A stretch of 64,000 nt of DNA, taken from NCBI RefSeq assembly GCF_000701365.1, contig NZ_KL370778.1, positions 284,269-348,268 on the forward strand, given 5' to 3'. The position numbers were made by a program, and so were the translations under genes. Below the pieces are notes generated by a model, which saw only the letters and a program-made list of their open reading frames with translations, did not search any database and was not told where the DNA came from. Positions 1-9,203 of the stretch are shown in pieces (position 1 is the stretch's first letter; each line of letters begins with the position of its first letter). The stretch is from Blastococcus sp. URHD0036 (GTDB lineage: Bacteria; Actinomycetota; Actinomycetes; Mycobacteriales; Geodermatophilaceae).

Positions 1-1707
1 GACATCACCTTCACGATCAGCGACCCGCGCCGGCCCGACGACCCGCTGATCTGGGTCAACCCGTCGTTCACCCGGATCACCGGCTACTCCTACGACGAGG
101 CCGTGGGGCGCAACTGCCGCTTCCTCCAGGGACCGGCCACCGACCCCGCCGCCGTCGACGAGATCCGCGCGGCGCTGGCCGAGCGGCGCACCCTCACCAC
201 GACCCTGCTCAACTACCGCAAGGACGGCACGGCCTTCTGGAACCAGCTGTCGATCAGCCCCGTGTTCGACGGGGAGGGCGAGCTGGTGAGCTTCGTCGGG
301 GTGCAGACCGACGTGACCGAGCGGGTGCGGGTCGAGCACGAGCGCGAGCGCGCCTTCGCCGCCGAGCAGACGGCCCGGCACGAGGCCGAGCTGGCCCGGG
401 CCACCGCGGAACAGGCCCGGTCCGACGCGGAGGGCGCGCGGCTCCAGGTCGAGCAGGCCACCGAGCGGCTGGCGCTGATGGCCGAGGCGACCAGCACGCT
501 GATCGCCACGCTGGACATGTCCGACCTGCTCGACCGGCTGGCCGGCCTCTGCGTCCCGCTGCTGGCCGACTGGGTGTTCCTGACCCTGGTCGACGAGCAC
601 GGCGAGGTGGTCGAGACCGCGTACCGGCACCGCGACGGCCGCGAGGAACAGCTGCGCTCCTTCAGCACCGTTCACGCCCTGCACCTGCCGCCGGGGTCGC
701 CGAGCCTGCAGAGCATGCGCAGCAGCCGGCCCACCCTCATCGACCGCGACCGCGACCGGATCGAGGCCGCCTTCGCCGTCGACGCGGCACGGGAGGCGTT
801 CGACTCGCTCGGCGGGCACTCCGTCCTGACCGTGCCGATGGTCGCCCGCCGCCGGACCCGCGGCGCGATGGCGCTGGTGCTGTCGTCGCAGGAGCGCACC
901 TTCACGCAGAAGGACGTCGACCTGGCCGAGGACCTCTCCCGCCGGGCCGCCCTCGCCATGGACAACGTGCGGCTCTACCAGCAGGAGCACGCCGTGGCCG
1001 ACACCCTCCAGCGGTCGCTGCTCCCCGAGCTGCCGGAGATCCCCGGCACCACCGCGGCGGCGCACTACGTCAGCGCCTCGACCGCGGCCGACGTCGGCGG
1101 GGACTTCTACGACCTGCTGCAGCTGCCCGACGGCTCGGTCGGCCTGGTCATCGGGGACGTGGTCGGCCACGACATCGCCGCCGCGGCGGCCATGGGCCAC
1201 CTGCGCGGGCTCATCCGCGCCTGCGTCTGGGACGCGCCCGACCCCGACCCGGGTGTCGTGCTCGGCCGGGTCGACCGGCTGGTGCAGGGGCTGCGGATCG
1301 CCTCGATGGCGACGATGGCCTACGCCCGCGCGACGCCGCCCACGGAGCCGGGGGAGCCCTGGCGGGTGCACCTGGCCGACGCCGGGCACCCGCCGCTGCT
1401 GCTCCGCGAGCCCGGCGGAGCGGTGCGGGTGCTGGACCAGGTCAGCGGCCTGCTGGTCGGCGTCGACGCGGGTGCCCAACGGCCCGCCGTCGTCCTCGAC
1501 GTCCCGGCGGGGTCGACGCTCCTGGCCTACACCGACGGCCTGATCGAGCGGCCCGGCCTGGACCTCGACCTGGGGATCGCCGAGCTGGTGGAGCGGATCG
1601 CCGCCACGCCCGCCGACGCGTCCCCGCGGGCGCTGTGCGACGCCGCGGTCGCCGGGACCCTCGACGGCCGCGACGACGTCGCCGTCATCGCCGTCCGGCT
1701 GGGCTGA
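1..1707 (+). CDS. LOV-GAF-PP2C (SpoIIE-type) light-responsive serine phosphatase, 5' end missing
   Basis: The reading frame is open from the first base, so the true start is upstream of the window; 568 residues are visible. A PAS/LOV domain fills residues 1-80 and carries the flavin-adduct motif GRNCRFLQ at 36-43, with the photoactive cysteine at 39. A charged helical linker (85-160) and a GAF domain (about 163-300) follow. The rest is a SpoIIE/RsbU-type PP2C phosphatase with the metal-binding stretch DVGGDFYD near 364. The family usually dephosphorylates anti-anti-sigma proteins. Blue-light control of a general stress pathway is inferred from the domain order. No partner-switching genes are visible nearby, but the upstream side is cut off. 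The next gene is convergent. Confidence 0.9.
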   Translation, partial: DITFTISDPRRPDDPLIWVNPSFTRITGYSYDEAVGRNCRFLQGPATDPAAVDEIRAALAERRTLTTTLLNYRKDGTAFWNQLSISPVFDGEGELVSFVGVQTDVTERVRVEHERERAFAAEQTARHEAELARATAEQARSDAEGARLQVEQATERLALMAEATSTLIATLDMSDLLDRLAGLCVPLLADWVFLTLVDEHGEVVETAYRHRDGREEQLRSFSTVHALHLPPGSPSLQSMRSSRPTLIDRDRDRIEAAFAVDAAREAFDSLGGHSVLTVPMVARRRTRGAMALVLSSQERTFTQKDVDLAEDLSRRAALAMDNVRLYQQEHAVADTLQRSLLPELPEIPGTTAAAHYVSASTAADVGGDFYDLLQLPDGSVGLVIGDVVGHDIAAAAAMGHLRGLIRACVWDAPDPDPGVVLGRVDRLVQGLRIASMATMAYARATPPTEPGEPWRVHLADAGHPPLLLREPGGAVRVLDQVSGLLVGVDAGAQRPAVVLDVPAGSTLLAYTDGLIERPGLDLDLGIAELVERIAATPADASPRALCDAAVAGTLDGRDDVAVIAVRLG

Positions 1708-1712
1708 CCCGC

Positions 1713-2243
1713 TCAGTCCGCCGGGCGCGGACCGCCGTCGAGCAGGCCGTACCCGCCGCGGTGGTAGAGCAGGGGACGCCGTCCCGGATCCGCGCCGAGG
1801 TCGAGCACCCGGCCGGCCACCAGCGTGTGGTCGCCGCCGTCGTACTCGGCCCACAGCGCGCAGTCGATCCACGCCACGACGCCGTCGAGCACCGGCTGTC
1901 CCTGCCGGCTGAGGTGCCACTGCACCCCTGCGAACCGGTCCGCCGCGGGGCCGGCGAAGGCCGCGGAGATCCCGTCCTGGTCCTCGGCCAGCACGTTCAC
2001 GCAGAACCGGCCCAGGTCGCGCAGCCGCGGCCAGGTCCGGGAGCTCCGGGCGGGGGCGAGCACCACCAGCGGCGGGTCCAGCGACAGCGAGCTGAAGGAC
2101 TGGCAGGTGAAGCCGAGCGGCCCGTCGGCGGTCGCCGCGGTGACCACCGTGACGCCGGAGGCGAAGGTGCCCATCACCTCGCGCATCACGCGGGGGTCGA
2201 CGACCTCGACCGGTCCGTCGGGGGAGGGCGGGGCGGAACTCAC
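1713..2243 (-). CDS. flavin reductase-like domain protein
   Basis: A 176-residue protein of the flavin reductase (HpaC/HsaB-like) fold. The family consensus is recognisable in GTFASGVTVVT near the N-terminus, the FCVNVL strand and the late GDHTLVAGRV stretch. Such proteins use NAD(P)H to reduce FMN or FAD, often for a two-component monooxygenase; no oxygenase partner lies nearby. It starts with GTG 13 bases after the stop of the HMG-CoA lyase gene on the same strand, so the two are probably cotranscribed. A pairing with leucine or branched-chain catabolism is only suggested by that context. The ribosome-binding site (GGAGG) sits unusually close to this GTG, so the start is uncertain. Confidence 0.8.
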   Translation of the reverse strand: MSSAPPSPDGPVEVVDPRVMREVMGTFASGVTVVTAATADGPLGFTCQSFSSLSLDPPLVVLAPARSSRTWPRLRDLGRFCVNVLAEDQDGISAAFAGPAADRFAGVQWHLSRQGQPVLDGVVAWIDCALWAEYDGGDHTLVAGRVLDLGADPGRRPLLYHRGGYGLLDGGPRPAD

Positions 2244-2256
2244 GCCTCCGAGTCCA

Positions 2257-3216
2257 TCACGCCCCGGCCGGGGTCTGCTCCGTGAGCCTGGGCACGGACC
2301 GCCCGCCGGCCCGGTACAGCGAGCTCGGCAGCTCGTGCCCGACGGCGCGCTCGGTCACCCGCGCGGCGGCGAGGACGGCGTCCAGGTCGATGCCGGTGTG
2401 CACCCCGGACTCCTCCAGCATGTAGACGAGTTCCTCGGTGGCGATGTTGCCGCTCGCGCCGGGAGCGAAGGGGCAGCCGCCCAGCCCGCCCACCGACGAG
2501 TCCAGCTGTGTCACCCCCGCCTGGATCGCGGCCAGCGCGTTCGCCTGCCCGGTGCCGCGGGTGTCGTGGAAGTGGACGCCGACCGGGGTCCCCGGACAGA
2601 CCCGGCGGACGGCGTCGAGCACGCGGACCACCCGCATCGGCGTGGTGGTCCCGATGGTGTCGCCGAGGACGATCCGGTCGGCGCCGGCGGTCACCGAGGC
2701 CCGGGCGACGTCGACCGTCCGGACGATCGGGGTGCGGCCGTCGAAGGGGCAGTCCCAGGCCGTGGCGATGACGACCTCGAGGGTGCCGCCGGCCCGGTGC
2801 GCCAGGCCGGCGATCTCGCCGACGGCGCCGACCGCCTCGGCGGTGGTCCGCCCCGCGTTTGCCCGGCTGTGCCCGTCCGTGGCGGACACGACGTACTCCA
2901 GGTCGGGGACGCCGGCGTCGACCGCCCGCACCGCCCCGCGGGCGTTCGCCACCAGCGCGGAGAAGGCGACCCCGGTCCAGCGCCCGAGCTCGGCGGCCAC
3001 CTGGTCGGCGTCGGCCAGCGCGGGCACCGCACGGGGCGAGACGAAGGAGGTGGCCTCGATCCGCCGTACGCCGGTGCCGACCAGCGCCTCGAGCATCGCG
3101 AGCTTGTCGGCGAGGGGGAGGGGGGCCTCCAGCTGCAGCCCGTCCCGCATCCCCACCTCGCGGATGTCGACCGCCGGGGGGAGCACCAGGTCGAAGGGGT
3201 CCCGGTCGGGGTGCAC
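2257..3216 (-). CDS. mvaB: hydroxymethylglutaryl-CoA lyase
   Basis: 319 residues with the TIM-barrel lyase hallmarks: REVGMRDGLQ near the N-terminus (metal and substrate site), the GVHFHDTRGTG stretch, and the signature loop GGLGGCPFAPGASGN containing the catalytic cysteine. The enzyme cleaves HMG-CoA to acetoacetate and acetyl-CoA, the last step of leucine degradation. The GTG start at 3216 has AGAGGAG seven bases upstream. It reads away from the diguanylate cyclase gene at 3394, and the shared 177-bp upstream region holds a parS site. Other leucine-pathway genes are absent from the window. Related DRE-TIM enzymes are less likely because the lyase signature is complete. Confidence 0.92.
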   Translation of the reverse strand: MHPDRDPFDLVLPPAVDIREVGMRDGLQLEAPLPLADKLAMLEALVGTGVRRIEATSFVSPRAVPALADADQVAAELGRWTGVAFSALVANARGAVRAVDAGVPDLEYVVSATDGHSRANAGRTTAEAVGAVGEIAGLAHRAGGTLEVVIATAWDCPFDGRTPIVRTVDVARASVTAGADRIVLGDTIGTTTPMRVVRVLDAVRRVCPGTPVGVHFHDTRGTGQANALAAIQAGVTQLDSSVGGLGGCPFAPGASGNIATEELVYMLEESGVHTGIDLDAVLAAARVTERAVGHELPSSLYRAGGRSVPRLTEQTPAGA

Positions 3217-3301
3217 GTGCCGCTCCTCTGCTCGCCGTCCGCGACGCCGTCCGGCGCCCGTCCTGCCGGACCCATCCTCGCGCAGCCAAGTGCGAGATCA
3301 C

Positions 3302-3315
3302 GTTCCACGTGGAAC
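3302..3315. promoter_or_regulatory. parS site
   Basis: Exact GTTCCACGTGGAAC, the 14-bp palindromic core recognised by ParB. It lies in the divergent region between the HMG-CoA lyase and the PAS-GGDEF gene, about 58 kb from parB. Confidence 0.93.
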
Positions 3316-3393
3316 TGGTCCGGGCACTACCGGGGGTGCGATACGACTTGGACTGTCACGGGGGGCGTCCAGGATGACCCCCGGAGGTGGGAC

Positions 3394-4293
3394 GTGGGCG
3401 AGCGGAACGGCACCGCGGCCATGACCGAGGAACGTGCGCCGGTCGGCCATGACGCGTTCCTCCACGCACCCGTGGGCATGGCGATCAGCCGCGTCGACGG
3501 CGTGCTGATCGAGGTCAACCCGGCGCTGGAGCGGCTGCTCGGCCGGCCGGCCCGGGAGCTCTCGGGGTCCTCCCTGTACGAGCTGACCGACGCCGACGAG
3601 CTGCCCGGGATCCGCGACGCGTGCACCGCCGTGCACGCCGTCCCGGGCCGGGTGTCCCGCGTGGAGGGCCATCTGCTGCACGGCGACGGGACCCGGGTCC
3701 CCGTGCAGGTGACCGTCACCCGGGTGCCCGAGCAGCCGGGTCTGCCCACGCACCTGGTCCTCGTGATCGAGGACATCACCGACCGGAAGGCCCTCGAGGC
3801 CCAGCTCGTCCACCGCTCGCTGCACGACGCGCTCACGGGGCTGCCGAACCGGACCCTCTTCGCCGACCGGCTGCGCCACGCGCTGGAGCGCGGGCACCGG
3901 GAGGGGACGCCCACCTGCGTGCTCGTGGTCGACCTCGACGGCTTCAAGGGCATCAACGACCGCTACGGCCACCCGATGGGCGACGCCGTGCTGGTCACCT
4001 TCGCCGAGCGGCTGACGTCGGTGCTGCGGGCCAGCGACACCGCCGCCCGGCTCGGTGGCGACGAGTTCAGCATCGTCTGCGAGAACACCGAGCCGGCCGA
4101 CGCCGAGGTGCTCGCCGGCCGGCTGCGCACGGTGGTGCTGGAGCCGCTGGACATCGACGGGACCCCGATCGCCCTCGGCATGAGCGTCGGCATCGGCACG
4201 GCCGAACCCGGTGCCGATCCCGACACCGCGTGCGAGGCGGTCGTGCGCGCGGCCGACGACGCGATGTACGCCGACAAGAAGCGGGCGCGCTGA
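3394..4293 (+). CDS. PAS-GGDEF diguanylate cyclase
   Basis: 299 residues: a PAS domain (about 18-130) ending in the usual DITDRKALE junction, then a GGDEF cyclase domain with an intact GGDEF at 221-225 and an RxxD inhibitory-site motif (RASD) five residues before it. It should make c-di-GMP and be feedback-inhibited. No membrane segment or signal peptide is seen, so it acts in the cytoplasm. I place the start at GTG 3394 because GGAGG at 3383-3387 is ideally spaced; the ATG at 3421 is the alternative. It is convergent with the membrane protein at 4304. The PAS ligand is unknown. It is one of three GGDEF genes within 9 kb. Confidence 0.9.
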   Translation: MGERNGTAAMTEERAPVGHDAFLHAPVGMAISRVDGVLIEVNPALERLLGRPARELSGSSLYELTDADELPGIRDACTAVHAVPGRVSRVEGHLLHGDGTRVPVQVTVTRVPEQPGLPTHLVLVIEDITDRKALEAQLVHRSLHDALTGLPNRTLFADRLRHALERGHREGTPTCVLVVDLDGFKGINDRYGHPMGDAVLVTFAERLTSVLRASDTAARLGGDEFSIVCENTEPADAEVLAGRLRTVVLEPLDIDGTPIALGMSVGIGTAEPGADPDTACEAVVRAADDAMYADKKRAR

Positions 4294-4303
4294 GCGGTCC
4301 GGC

Positions 4304-4942
4304 TCAGGCCGGCGGGCCGCTCCGGGTCCAGCCCAGCGTCGCGGGCAGCCGCGCGAACACAGCCGTGATCACCGGGAGAACCCCGGCGAACAGGGCGACG
4401 ACGGCGACGCCCACGATGTCGTCGTCGTCGTCATAGGTGGCCGCACCCACGACGGCGGCGAGCAGCAGGACCCCGACCGCGGCCAGGGACGAGGCGAACA
4501 GCGGCGTCGGTGACCGGCGGGCCATCACCTGCGCCGCGCCGTAGATCATCCCGGCGGCGCACGGCAGGCCGAGCGCGAGCACCCAGGTCGCGGCGTCGCC
4601 GCCGGTGGAGAGCGAGCCGACGAGGAACAGCAGCGACCCGGCGACCGTCAGCCCGCCGGTGACGTAGCCCAGCACCCCGGCGGCGGTCGTGACGCCGGGC
4701 CGGCCGGGGCCCTGCGGCCACGGCGCCGGCGCGCCCCACGGCGTGGTGCCCCAGCCGGGGACCTGCCCGTACCCGGACACCTGCCCGTTCGCCGGGGGCT
4801 GGCCGTAGCCCGGCGACTGTGGGTACCCCGGCTGCGCGCCGTACCCGTACGGCTGGCCGGAGCCCGGCTGCGCGCCGTAGCCGGGCTGCTGCCCGTACTG
4901 CTGGCCGGGGCCGGGCTGGTGGGGGACGCCGTGCTCGCTCAT
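4304..4942 (-). CDS. Gly/Pro/Tyr-rich repeat membrane protein
   Basis: 212 residues. The first 75 are a low-complexity region built from repeated PGYGQ/GYGAQP-like units, with Gln, Gly, Pro and Tyr dominant. Then come about four hydrophobic segments (roughly 88-108, 115-135, 145-165 and 178-198), with an acidic DDDDD run between the last two. Actinobacterial membrane proteins of this layout are common and mostly uncharacterised. The disordered N-terminus is probably cytoplasmic. It ends 10 bases from the convergent cyclase gene and is downstream of pgm on the same strand with an 80-bp gap. I do not recognise a specific function. Confidence 0.75.
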   Translation of the reverse strand: MSEHGVPHQPGPGQQYGQQPGYGAQPGSGQPYGYGAQPGYPQSPGYGQPPANGQVSGYGQVPGWGTTPWGAPAPWPQGPGRPGVTTAAGVLGYVTGGLTVAGSLLFLVGSLSTGGDAATWVLALGLPCAAGMIYGAAQVMARRSPTPLFASSLAAVGVLLLAAVVGAATYDDDDDIVGVAVVALFAGVLPVITAVFARLPATLGWTRSGPPA

Positions 4943-5022
4943 GGGGACAGCGTCTCAGCCGCAGAGCCGCCGGACGCCGCACCCGCGGCCGCGACTCACC
5001 ACGACGGAGGACCCTGGAGGGC

Positions 5023-6657
5023 TCAACCGCCGAGGGCGGCGGTGACGACCTCCCGGGCCTCCTGCTGCACCTGCGCCAGGTGGTCGGGGCCGCGGAAGGA
5101 CTCCGCGTAGACCTTGTAGACGTCCTCGGTGCCCGACGGCCGCGCGGCGAACCAGGCGTTCTCCGTGGTCACCTTGAGCCCGCCGATCGGGGCGTCGTTG
5201 CCGGGCGCGCGGGTCAGCTTGGCGGTGATCGGCTCGCCGGCCAGCTCGGTCGCGGTGACGGCCTCGGGCGACAACCTGCCCAGCGCCGCCTTCTGCTCGC
5301 GGCTCGCCGGGGCGTCCACCCGGGCGTACGCCGACTCGCCGTACCGGGCGGTGAGCTCGCCGTGCAGCTGCGAGGGGGACCGACCCGTCACGGCCTGGAT
5401 CTCACTGGCCAGCAGCGCGAGCAGGATGCCGTCCTTGTCCGTCGTCCACACCCCGCCGTCCCGGCGCAGGAACGACGCACCCGCCGACTCCTCGCCGCCG
5501 AACCCGACCGAGCCGTCGAGCAGCCCGGGCACGAACCACTTGAAGCCGACCGGGACCTCGACCAGCCGGCGACCGAGGCCGGCGACCACGCGGTCGATCA
5601 GCGACGACGACACCAGCGTCTTGCCGACGGCGACGTCGGCACCCCAACCCTCGCCGTGGGCGAAGAGGTAGGAGATCGCCACGGCGAGGAAGTGGTTGGG
5701 GTTCATCAACCCGCCGTCGGGGGTGACGATGCCGTGCCGGTCGGCGTCGGCGTCGTTGCCCGTGGCGATCGCGAAGTCGGCGCGCTTGCCGATGAGCGAG
5801 GCCATGGCCGAGGGCGACGAGCAGTCCATCCGGATCTTGCCGTCCCAGTCCAGCGTCATGAACCGCCACGTGGGGTCGACCAGCGGGTTCACCACCGTGA
5901 GGTCGAGCCGGTGCCGCTCGGCGATCGCCCCCCAGTAGTCGACGCTGGCGCCACCCAGCGGGTCCGCGCCGATCCGGACCCCGGCGTCGCGGACGGCGTC
6001 CAGGTCCACCACCGACGGCAGGTCGTCGACGTAGTCGCCGAGGAAGTCGTGCGGCCGGGCGGCGGCCCGGGCGCGGGAGAACGGGATCCGCCGGACGCCG
6101 TCCAGACCGGCGCGCAGCAGCGCGTTGGCCCGGTCGGCGATGGCCTTCGTGGCATCGGTGTCGGCCGGGCCGCCGTGCGGGGGGTTGTACTTGAACCCGC
6201 CGTCGCGGGGCGGGTTGTGCGAGGGCGTGACGACGATGCCGTCGGCGAGCCCGCTGGTCCGGCCCCGGTTGGCGCGCAGGATCGCGTGGCTGACCGCCGG
6301 CGTCGGCGTGTACCGGTCGGCGGCGTCCACGAGCACGGTCACGTCGTTGGCGGCGAGCACCTCCAGCGCGCTGGCCCACGCCGGCTCGGACAGGGCGTGG
6401 GTGTCCCGGCCGAGGAACAGCGGCCCGTCGATCCCCTGGCCCGCGCGGTACTCGCAGATGGCCTGGGTGGTGGCGAGGATGTGCGCCTCGTTGAAGGCGA
6501 CGTCGAACGCCGAGCCGCGGTGGCCCGACGTCCCGAATGCCACCTGCTGCGCCGGCTCGGCGGGGTCCGGCACGAGGGTGTAGTAGGCGGTGACCAGCGC
6601 CGCGACGTCGACCAGGTCGCTGGGCTGGGCGGGCTGACCGGCACGGACGTCGCTCAT
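5023..6657 (-). CDS. pgm: phosphoglucomutase (alpha-D-glucose phosphate-specific)
   Basis: 544 residues, full length for bacterial Pgm. The phosphoserine loop TPSHNP, the magnesium loop DADADRHG, the sugar-binding [10 protein letters not shown] and the C-terminal phosphate-binding [12 protein letters not shown] are all present in the right order. It interconverts glucose-1-phosphate and glucose-6-phosphate, feeding glycogen, trehalose and cell-wall sugar nucleotides. Start is the ATG whose complement is at 6655-6657. It reads away from the diguanylate cyclase at 6790, and the 132-bp gap should carry both promoters. Its neighbours are not carbohydrate genes, so no operon role can be inferred. 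Confidence 0.96.
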   Translation of the reverse strand: MSDVRAGQPAQPSDLVDVAALVTAYYTLVPDPAEPAQQVAFGTSGHRGSAFDVAFNEAHILATTQAICEYRAGQGIDGPLFLGRDTHALSEPAWASALEVLAANDVTVLVDAADRYTPTPAVSHAILRANRGRTSGLADGIVVTPSHNPPRDGGFKYNPPHGGPADTDATKAIADRANALLRAGLDGVRRIPFSRARAAARPHDFLGDYVDDLPSVVDLDAVRDAGVRIGADPLGGASVDYWGAIAERHRLDLTVVNPLVDPTWRFMTLDWDGKIRMDCSSPSAMASLIGKRADFAIATGNDADADRHGIVTPDGGLMNPNHFLAVAISYLFAHGEGWGADVAVGKTLVSSSLIDRVVAGLGRRLVEVPVGFKWFVPGLLDGSVGFGGEESAGASFLRRDGGVWTTDKDGILLALLASEIQAVTGRSPSQLHGELTARYGESAYARVDAPASREQKAALGRLSPEAVTATELAGEPITAKLTRAPGNDAPIGGLKVTTENAWFAARPSGTEDVYKVYAESFRGPDHLAQVQQEAREVVTAALGG

Positions 6658-6789
6658 GGGCCGATCCTCGCCTCTCGCCGGGTCCCGCGGCGACCCGGCC
6701 GCGATGCCGGTACTCGCGTCGTCACCCGGGAGGGGGAGTTCCGAGGCTCCGCAGTTCAGTGGCACCGCTCTCCGCGCCGTAGAGACGGT

Positions 6790-8424
6790 GTGACCACCCA
6801 TGGGGCTCCCGCCAGGCACGACGACGTCCTGGACAGCTTGCTGCGGCTCCCGCACGCGGCCTTCGCCGCGCTGGCCTCCGACGGCGTCCTCGTGCCGATG
6901 CCCGACTCCGTCGGGGTGTCCGCCGAGCGGGTGCTGTCCGTGCCCCGCGACCGGTCGACCGCCATCGACGTCGTCGTCCCGGCCGATGCGATGGCCGTGG
7001 TCGACGCCTGGGAGCGGGCCCTGGCCACCGGGCTGTCCTTCACGAACGTGCACACCCGCCTGGCTCCCGAGCAGCCGGTGATGCTGACCTTCCTCGACGC
7101 CCGCCCCGCGCACGGCGTCCTGCTGGCCACCTTCGAGGTCGTCGGCGCGGACCCCGACGAGGCGACCGCCGCCGCTGCGCAGGGCGAGTGGGTGGCGGTG
7201 TCCCGGACGCCGCGGACCGCCGTCGTCCGCAAGAACGCCTTCGCCGTCGTCACCGACATCGACGAGCGCACCACCCGCATGCTCGGGTGGGGCCCCGAGC
7301 AGATGGTCGGCCGGCGGTCGTCGGAGTTCATCCACCCCGACGACCAGGAGCGGGCCGTCGCGAACTGGCTCGAGCTCCTCTCCACGCAGGAGTCCCAGCG
7401 GGTGCGGCTGCGTCACCGGCGGGCCGACGGCAGCTGGGCGTGGCTGGAGCTGGAGAACCAGTACCAGGCGGCCGACGACCCGGCCGACGCCGTCGTCGTC
7501 ACGGCCATGAACGACATCTCCGACGAGATGGCGGCGCACGAGGCACTGCGGCAGCAGGAACGGCTGCTCCGGCGGGTGGCCGAGTCCCTGCCGCTGGGCA
7601 TCGTGCAGCTGGCCGCCGACCGCTCCGTCGTGTTCGCCAACCCGCGCTTCGACGCCCTGGTCGGCGGTCCGGACGTCGACCGGCTGGCCGGGCTGGACGC
7701 GGCGCTGGACCCCGGCGACCGCCCGGCGGTCGCCGCCGCGCTCACCGCCGCCCTGGACGAGGGCCGCGACGGCGAGCTCGAGGTGACCGTGCGCCTGCGC
7801 GGCGGCGAGACGCGGACCTGCGCGATCGGCGTCATCTCCCTCGGGGAGAGCGAGGGCGCCCCGGGCGCGCTGCTGTCGGTGTCGGACGTCTCGGCCCACG
7901 CCCGGCTGCGCGAGGAGCTCACGGTCCGTGCGACCACCGACCCGCTGACCGGGGTGGCCAACCGCGAGGCGGTGTCGAGCGCCCTCGACGAGGCACTGCG
8001 CCACACCGGCGACGCCCTCACCGCGGTGGTGTTCGTCGACCTGGACGGGTTCAAGCCCATCAACGACACCTACGGCCACGACGTCGGCGACGAGCTGCTG
8101 CGGCTCACCGCCACCCGGCTGTGCGCGGCGGTCCGGCCGGACGACGTGGTCGGCCGGATCGGTGGCGACGAGTTCCTGGTCGTGAGCCGCGGCCACACCG
8201 AGCCCGGGACGGCGCTGGCCCTCGGCCGGCGGATCCAGGCCGCGCTCGGCGAGCCGGCGGTGCTGGCCTCCGGCCCGGTGGCCCTGCAGGCGAGCCTCGG
8301 CGTGGCCTGCGGCGGCGCGGGGACCCAGCCCATCTCCCTCATGCGGGAGGCCGACCAGGCCATGTACCGCTCCAAGCAGGAGGGCGCGGGCGCGCCCGTC
8401 CTCGCCGGGACCCCCCGGGCATAG
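6790..8424 (+). CDS. multi-PAS GGDEF diguanylate cyclase
   Basis: 544 residues. An N-terminal PAS-like region of weak similarity (1-130) is followed by a clear PAS/PAC unit (about 140-245, with the [11 protein letters not shown] and IHPDD patterns), another PAS (about 255-370) and a GGDEF domain. GGDEF is intact at 458-462 with an RPDD inhibitory-site motif before it. The protein should synthesise c-di-GMP in response to unknown cytoplasmic signals; no membrane segment is seen. The GTG at 6790 opens the frame after a stretch with no strong ribosome-binding site. The converging YjbR gene is separated from it by a compound hairpin. Confidence 0.88.
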   Translation: MTTHGAPARHDDVLDSLLRLPHAAFAALASDGVLVPMPDSVGVSAERVLSVPRDRSTAIDVVVPADAMAVVDAWERALATGLSFTNVHTRLAPEQPVMLTFLDARPAHGVLLATFEVVGADPDEATAAAAQGEWVAVSRTPRTAVVRKNAFAVVTDIDERTTRMLGWGPEQMVGRRSSEFIHPDDQERAVANWLELLSTQESQRVRLRHRRADGSWAWLELENQYQAADDPADAVVVTAMNDISDEMAAHEALRQQERLLRRVAESLPLGIVQLAADRSVVFANPRFDALVGGPDVDRLAGLDAALDPGDRPAVAAALTAALDEGRDGELEVTVRLRGGETRTCAIGVISLGESEGAPGALLSVSDVSAHARLREELTVRATTDPLTGVANREAVSSALDEALRHTGDALTAVVFVDLDGFKPINDTYGHDVGDELLRLTATRLCAAVRPDDVVGRIGGDEFLVVSRGHTEPGTALALGRRIQAALGEPAVLASGPVALQASLGVACGGAGTQPISLMREADQAMYRSKQEGAGAPVLAGTPRA

Positions 8425-8476
8425 GAGGCATTCCGCACGTCCCACGCCCGCGGACGTGCGTATCGCTTCCTATGCC
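8418..8476. terminator. two-tier hairpin between convergent genes
   Basis: Outer arms 8418-8426 and 8468-8476 (GGCATAGGA/TCCTATGCC) enclose inner arms 8434-8442 and 8452-8460 (CGCACGTCC/GGACGTGCG). The structure overlaps both stop codons and could terminate transcription from either side. Confidence 0.6.
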
Positions 8477-8808
8477 TCGGTCGTCGGCGGCGTTCCGCGC
8501 TCGCGGACCAGGCGGGCGGGCGCACACCGTGACCACGCGTCCTCGAGCAGCTCGGTCACCAGCCCGGGTGTCGCCGCGGCCAGGTCGACCCGCACGCCGG
8601 ACAGCCGCTTCCCCCACCAGAGGAGGGCGCACGGACCGCCCTCCGCGGCGCGCGCCTCCGACTCATCGAGCATCACGTTGAGCTGGGCGTCGGTCCACTG
8701 CGTGGCCAGGATGCGGGTGCCCAGCCGGAAGGCCCGCTTGCCGTGGTGGTCCCCCTCGGTGACCTCGGGCAGGGCGAGCGCGACCGCGCGCACGTCGTCC
8801 GGGGTCAC
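8470..8808 (-). CDS. MmcQ/YjbR family protein
   Basis: 112 residues matching the small YjbR/MmcQ family: the N-terminal VRAVALALPEVTEGDHHGKRAFRLG pattern, a central strand ending WTDAQLNVMLD, and a late SGVRVDLAAA stretch with a C-terminal helix. The family has a CyaY-like fold and is thought to bind DNA or small ligands; its function is unsettled. It starts at GTG 8808, whose bases overlap the TGA of the VOC gene (GTGA), so translation is coupled. It is third in the AraC-VOC-YjbR run and ends inside the convergent hairpin. Confidence 0.8.
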   Translation of the reverse strand: MTPDDVRAVALALPEVTEGDHHGKRAFRLGTRILATQWTDAQLNVMLDESEARAAEGGPCALLWWGKRLSGVRVDLAAATPGLVTELLEDAWSRCAPARLVRERGTPPTTEA

Positions 8809-9203
8809 GAGGGCGCCGCGCCGGGGTAGCTGCCGACGCTCCAGCTGTTGCCCTCCGGGTCGCGCACGGAGAACTCCTGCCCGCCGTACTCGGGGGAGGC
8901 CAGCGGGCGCAGCACGTCCGCGCCGGCGGCCTGGACGCGCGCCCAGACGGCCTCGACGTCGTCGGTGACGAGGTAGGCGCCGCTGGCACCGGGCTGCACG
9001 TCCCACCCGCCGTCGTCCCGGGCGGAGCCGAGCATCACGCCGCCGCCGGGCGGCCAGGCGAGCTCGGCGTGGACGACGAGGCCGTCGTCCCCGGGGACGA
9101 CGAGGGTCTCGGTGAAACCGAGGACGTCGACCAGCCAGCGGATCAGGGCGGGGGCGTCGGCGGCGCGGAAGGCGGGCCAGACGGTGGGCGGGGGAGTCGT
9201 CAT
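8805..9203 (-). CDS. VOC (glyoxalase/bleomycin-resistance fold) protein
   Basis: 132 residues with two beta-alpha-beta-beta-beta repeats of the vicinal oxygen chelate fold. The first begins VWPAFRAADAPALIRWLVDVLGFTE; the second ends with the typical GQEFSVRDPEGNSWSVGSY. Candidate metal ligands include His in the VVHAELA strand and Glu in QEFSV. Substrate cannot be told from sequence. Members range from glyoxalases to antibiotic-binding proteins. Its ATG overlaps the stop of the upstream AraC gene (ATGA) and its stop overlaps the start of yjbR, so all three are translationally coupled and probably respond to the AraC regulator's ligand. Confidence 0.85.
   Translation of the reverse strand: MTTPPPTVWPAFRAADAPALIRWLVDVLGFTETLVVPGDDGLVVHAELAWPPGGGVMLGSARDDGGWDVQPGASGAYLVTDDVEAVWARVQAAGADVLRPLASPEYGGQEFSVRDPEGNSWSVGSYPGAAPS

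Noticed and set aside
5023..8445. An 1140-residue frame fusing phosphoglucomutase with upstream sequence
   Set aside because: The upstream half is antisense to the GGDEF gene; a good Met at 6657 starts the mutase.
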